Part shown: piece after piece, positions 6,287 to 7,147 of the stretch
Numbering within the stretch: position 1 is the first letter of the stretch
Layout: every line of letters starts with the position of its first letter
From: Thermoguttaceae bacterium
Lineage (GTDB): Bacteria > Planctomycetota > Planctomycetia > Pirellulales > Thermoguttaceae
Length of the DNA: 7,147 nucleotides
Assembly (NCBI GenBank): GCA_028695865.1
Contig: JAQVID010000151.1
Location: 1 to 7,147 of the forward strand
Reading direction: 5' to 3'
Program-made: the position numbers and the translations under genes
Notes under the pieces: generated by a model
What the model was told of the DNA's origin: nothing
What the model saw: the letters and a program-made list of their open reading frames with translations, nothing else
The model's database searches: none

Positions 6287-7135
6287 TCAGCGTCCAAGTT
6301 CGTCAATGATTCGTTCCAAACGCGTTTCCAATCGCTGGTCAACAATTCCTTGACCAGTCTCAACAAGACACCCGCCCGGATTGATCTTCGCGTCCGGGAC
6401 AAGCTGTGCCCGGGCAAGCGTTCCCGTCTCCTGCAGAAGCTGCTCAATACTCTCTCGAAGATATTCAACATCGTCCGGATTCATTCTGATTTTCAACGAG
6501 ACACTGCCCATGGACAGCTCAAGCGTTTCACGAAGCAGTCCAAGCGGAACATCCTTCATTTGAGGAAGTTCGCGACCTATTGTCTGATACGCCAGGGAAG
6601 CAGCGATTTGCAAGATGTTTTGTTCCCACTGCTTGAGTAATTCGCTTCGCATACCACACATCTGCCTGACCGCGTTGTCCAGTGCCGGAATAAGTCCGTT
6701 GGCGTGATCCTGAAGACGTTGTTGAACTTCACGTTTAATCTTTTCTTCCGCTTCGGACATCGCCTGTTTTTGACCGTCGTCATACCCCCGCTGTTCACCC
6801 TCGGTAAACCCTTGGGCAAAACCGTCTTCATGACCTCGATCTTGCGATTGGGAAAAAACACGCTTCGCCTTCTCGTCAAAGGTCGCGATTTTGAGACTCA
6901 ATTCCTTTTCCCTCGCATTCAGCCGCAACTCTCGATGCTCAAGCTCGGTCGCCCTGGCCGTGAGCTCTTCTTCCATTCGCCGTTTGAGGTCCTCCATGCC
7001 GCACCGGGCCTCCTGCGACATGCGCAAGGCATAACGCCGGACAAGTTCAAGGTAATTACTCGTCTTTTCCTTCAGCTTTGAATAGTTGACTGTTTCCGTA
7101 TCTTCAAAAGAAGGGATCATTTGCGAATCGTTCAT
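6287..7135 (-). CDS. fliH: Flagellar assembly protein FliH (export ATPase regulator/stator)
   Basis: The 282-residue product has three regions. Residues ~20-95 are charged and helical, with heptad-like spacing suggestive of coiled coil (RRMEEELTARATELEHREL and after). Residues 101-121 hold six glycines at exact four-residue spacing (GHED GFAQ GFTE GEQR GYDD G), the GxxxG repeat typical of FliH. Residues ~150-282 form the conserved FliH/SctL/V-ATPase-E-like C-terminal domain, with IGREL (186-190), IRMNPDD (216-222), VPDAKINPGGCLVET (246-260) and a final amphipathic helix. FliH dimers bind FliI, restrain its ATPase and dock it at the export gate through FliN and FlhA. It is longer than enterobacterial FliH (about 235 residues) because of the N-terminal helical part. 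fliI follows 5 nt downstream; the usual upstream partner fliG would lie beyond the right edge. Confidence 0.88.
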   Translation of the reverse strand: MNDSQMIPSFEDTETVNYSKLKEKTSNYLELVRRYALRMSQEARCGMEDLKRRMEEELTARATELEHRELRLNAREKELSLKIATFDEKAKRVFSQSQDRGHEDGFAQGFTEGEQRGYDDGQKQAMSEAEEKIKREVQQRLQDHANGLIPALDNAVRQMCGMRSELLKQWEQNILQIAASLAYQTIGRELPQMKDVPLGLLRETLELSMGSVSLKIRMNPDDVEYLRESIEQLLQETGTLARAQLVPDAKINPGGCLVETGQGIVDQRLETRLERIIDELGR

Positions 7136-7141
7136 GCTGTT

Positions 7142-7147
7142 CTCCTT
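7142..7147 (-). promoter_or_regulatory. Ribosome binding site of fliH
   Basis: Read on the minus strand, AAGGAG lies 6 nt before the fliH ATG at 7135, at the very edge of the window. It is a near-perfect Shine-Dalgarno sequence and fixes the fliH start. Confidence 0.85.

Noticed and set aside
4950..7135. Type III secretion (injectisome) ATPase and SctL instead of flagellar FliI/FliH
   Set aside because: The FliH glycine ladder and the FliH-FliI order favour the flagellum. No injectisome-specific gene is in view, although the window is too short to exclude it fully.

Overview
The window looks like a piece of a Planctomycetota chromosome (moderate confidence). The signs are a Hanks-type kinase with an unusual catalytic loop, a secreted acetylxylan-esterase-like hydrolase of a type common in that phylum, an HpnE-type squalene enzyme, and flagellar export genes, all at roughly balanced GC. 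The hybrid cluster protein gene suggests life with periods of anoxia or nitrosative stress. The genus cannot be told from this sequence. All functional calls rest on motifs read by eye.

Layout, left to right. (1) 2-886 (+) is the C-terminal part of hcp, cut by the window edge and closed by a clear hairpin terminator at 910-938. (2) 1004-2404 (+) is an exported alpha/beta hydrolase with an STN-like N-terminal domain. (3) 2462-3334 (+) is a soluble Ser/Thr-kinase-like protein. (4) 3340-4770 (+) is hpnE, starting 5 nt after the kinase stop, so the two are almost certainly one transcription unit. The esterase may belong to the same unit, since only 57 nt separate it from the kinase and no terminator is visible there. 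(5) 4771-4949 is a convergent intergenic region with a strong hairpin, a small AT hairpin and an imperfect tandem repeat. (6) 6281-4950 (-) is fliI and 7135-6287 (-) is fliH, 5 nt apart and read right to left. They are probably the distal part of a fliF/fliG/fliH/fliI-type operon that continues beyond the right edge.

How the genes relate. FliH and FliI form the cytoplasmic ATPase complex of the flagellar export apparatus. HpnE carries out the last step of the HpnC/HpnD/HpnE route to squalene, the precursor of hopanoids and, in planctomycetes, probably of C30 carotenoids. HpnC and HpnD are not in the window. Tight coupling of a kinase to hpnE is the most suggestive regulatory hint. I found no mobile element, CRISPR array, tRNA, rRNA or convincing riboswitch, and no strong evidence for a wholly new system. 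The most interesting points are the kinase-hpnE pair, the kinase catalytic loop, and the STN-hydrolase fusion with its clustered cysteines.
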